From: UBA7803 sp041686955
Lineage (GTDB): Bacteria > Pseudomonadota > Gammaproteobacteria > Pseudomonadales > Azotimanducaceae
Assembly (NCBI GenBank): GCA_041686955.1
Contig: JAWLCV010000130.1
Coordinates: 1-6,949, forward strand
DNA length: 6,949 nucleotides
Direction of reading: 5' to 3'
Positions 6,935 through 6,949 of the stretch are shown piece by piece. Both the position numbers and the translations under genes were made by a program. The first letter of the stretch is position 1. Every line of letters starts with the position of its first letter. Below the pieces are notes generated by a model. That model made no database searches. It was not told the origin of the DNA and saw only the letters and a list, made by a program, of their open reading frames with translations.

Positions 6935-6949
6935 ATGAACTTACACGAG
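6935..6949 (+). CDS. sucC: Succinyl-CoA synthetase beta subunit, first five codons only
   Basis: The last 15 bases encode MNLHE, the usual opening of SucC proteins (MNLHEYQAK in E. coli), and run off the window edge. SucC is the nucleotide-binding beta subunit of ADP/GDP-forming succinyl-CoA synthetase, which uses succinyl-CoA from the complex encoded just upstream. A modest purine-rich GGGAA (6926-6930) lies 4 nt before the ATG, a weak ribosome binding site. The gap to lpd is 16 nt, consistent with the same transcript. Five residues are little evidence alone; the call rests on their exact match plus the sucAB-lpd-sucCD gene order known from pseudomonads. Confidence 0.8.

Noticed and set aside
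5377..6936. A 519-codon open frame on the - strand opposite lpd
   Set aside because: It is in codon register with lpd, has no recognisable motifs, and lies opposite a fully intact, well-recognised enzyme gene. It is a codon-usage shadow.
1..6949. Possible novel defence system, mobile element, CRISPR array or RNA gene
   Set aside because: The window is filled by six contiguous core-metabolism genes. No transposase, integrase, spacer array, tRNA or rRNA sequence was seen, and the only unexplained DNA is the short sdhA-sdhB repeat and the N gap.

Overview
The window holds part of a tricarboxylic-acid-cycle operon, with every gene on the + strand. From left to right it contains the 3' end of sdhA, sdhB, sucA, sucB, lpd, and the first five codons of what is almost certainly sucC. 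This is the order sdhAB-sucAB-lpd-sucC known from pseudomonads and other gammaproteobacteria. E. coli also has sdhCDAB-sucABCD, but keeps lpd elsewhere. The DNA is very GC-rich and the proteins closely resemble gammaproteobacterial versions, so a high-GC gammaproteobacterium is the best guess. Genus cannot be told from this window.

Layout: 1-250 is the SdhA C-terminus. 251-394 is a spacer carrying a near-perfect inverted repeat whose arms are built from 7-bp units. 395-1099 is sdhB. 1100-1193 is a short spacer with at most a weak promoter-like sequence. 1194-4037 is sucA. 4070-5476 is sucB, interrupted by a 100-N assembly gap at 4381-4480 and carrying a 12-bp in-frame tandem repeat at 4646-4720. 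5479-6918 is lpd, starting 2 nt after the sucB stop. 6935-6949 is the sucC start. Spacing is 2-32 nt from sucA onward, so sucA-sucB-lpd-sucC look co-transcribed and partly translationally coupled. The two wider spacers flank sdhB.

The genes form two successive stages of one pathway. SucA (E1o), SucB (E2o) and Lpd (E3) make up the 2-oxoglutarate dehydrogenase complex, which makes succinyl-CoA and NADH. SucC, with SucD presumably beyond the window, converts succinyl-CoA to succinate. SdhAB, with the SdhCD anchor presumably upstream, oxidises succinate to fumarate and passes electrons to quinone.

No undescribed biological system is visible; this is core metabolism. The items worth a second look are the heptad-based inverted repeat between sdhA and sdhB, the minisatellite in the SucB linker, the unresolved gap in the other SucB linker, and one unusual residue in a conserved SucA motif. 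The very long antisense open frames are explained by codon usage.
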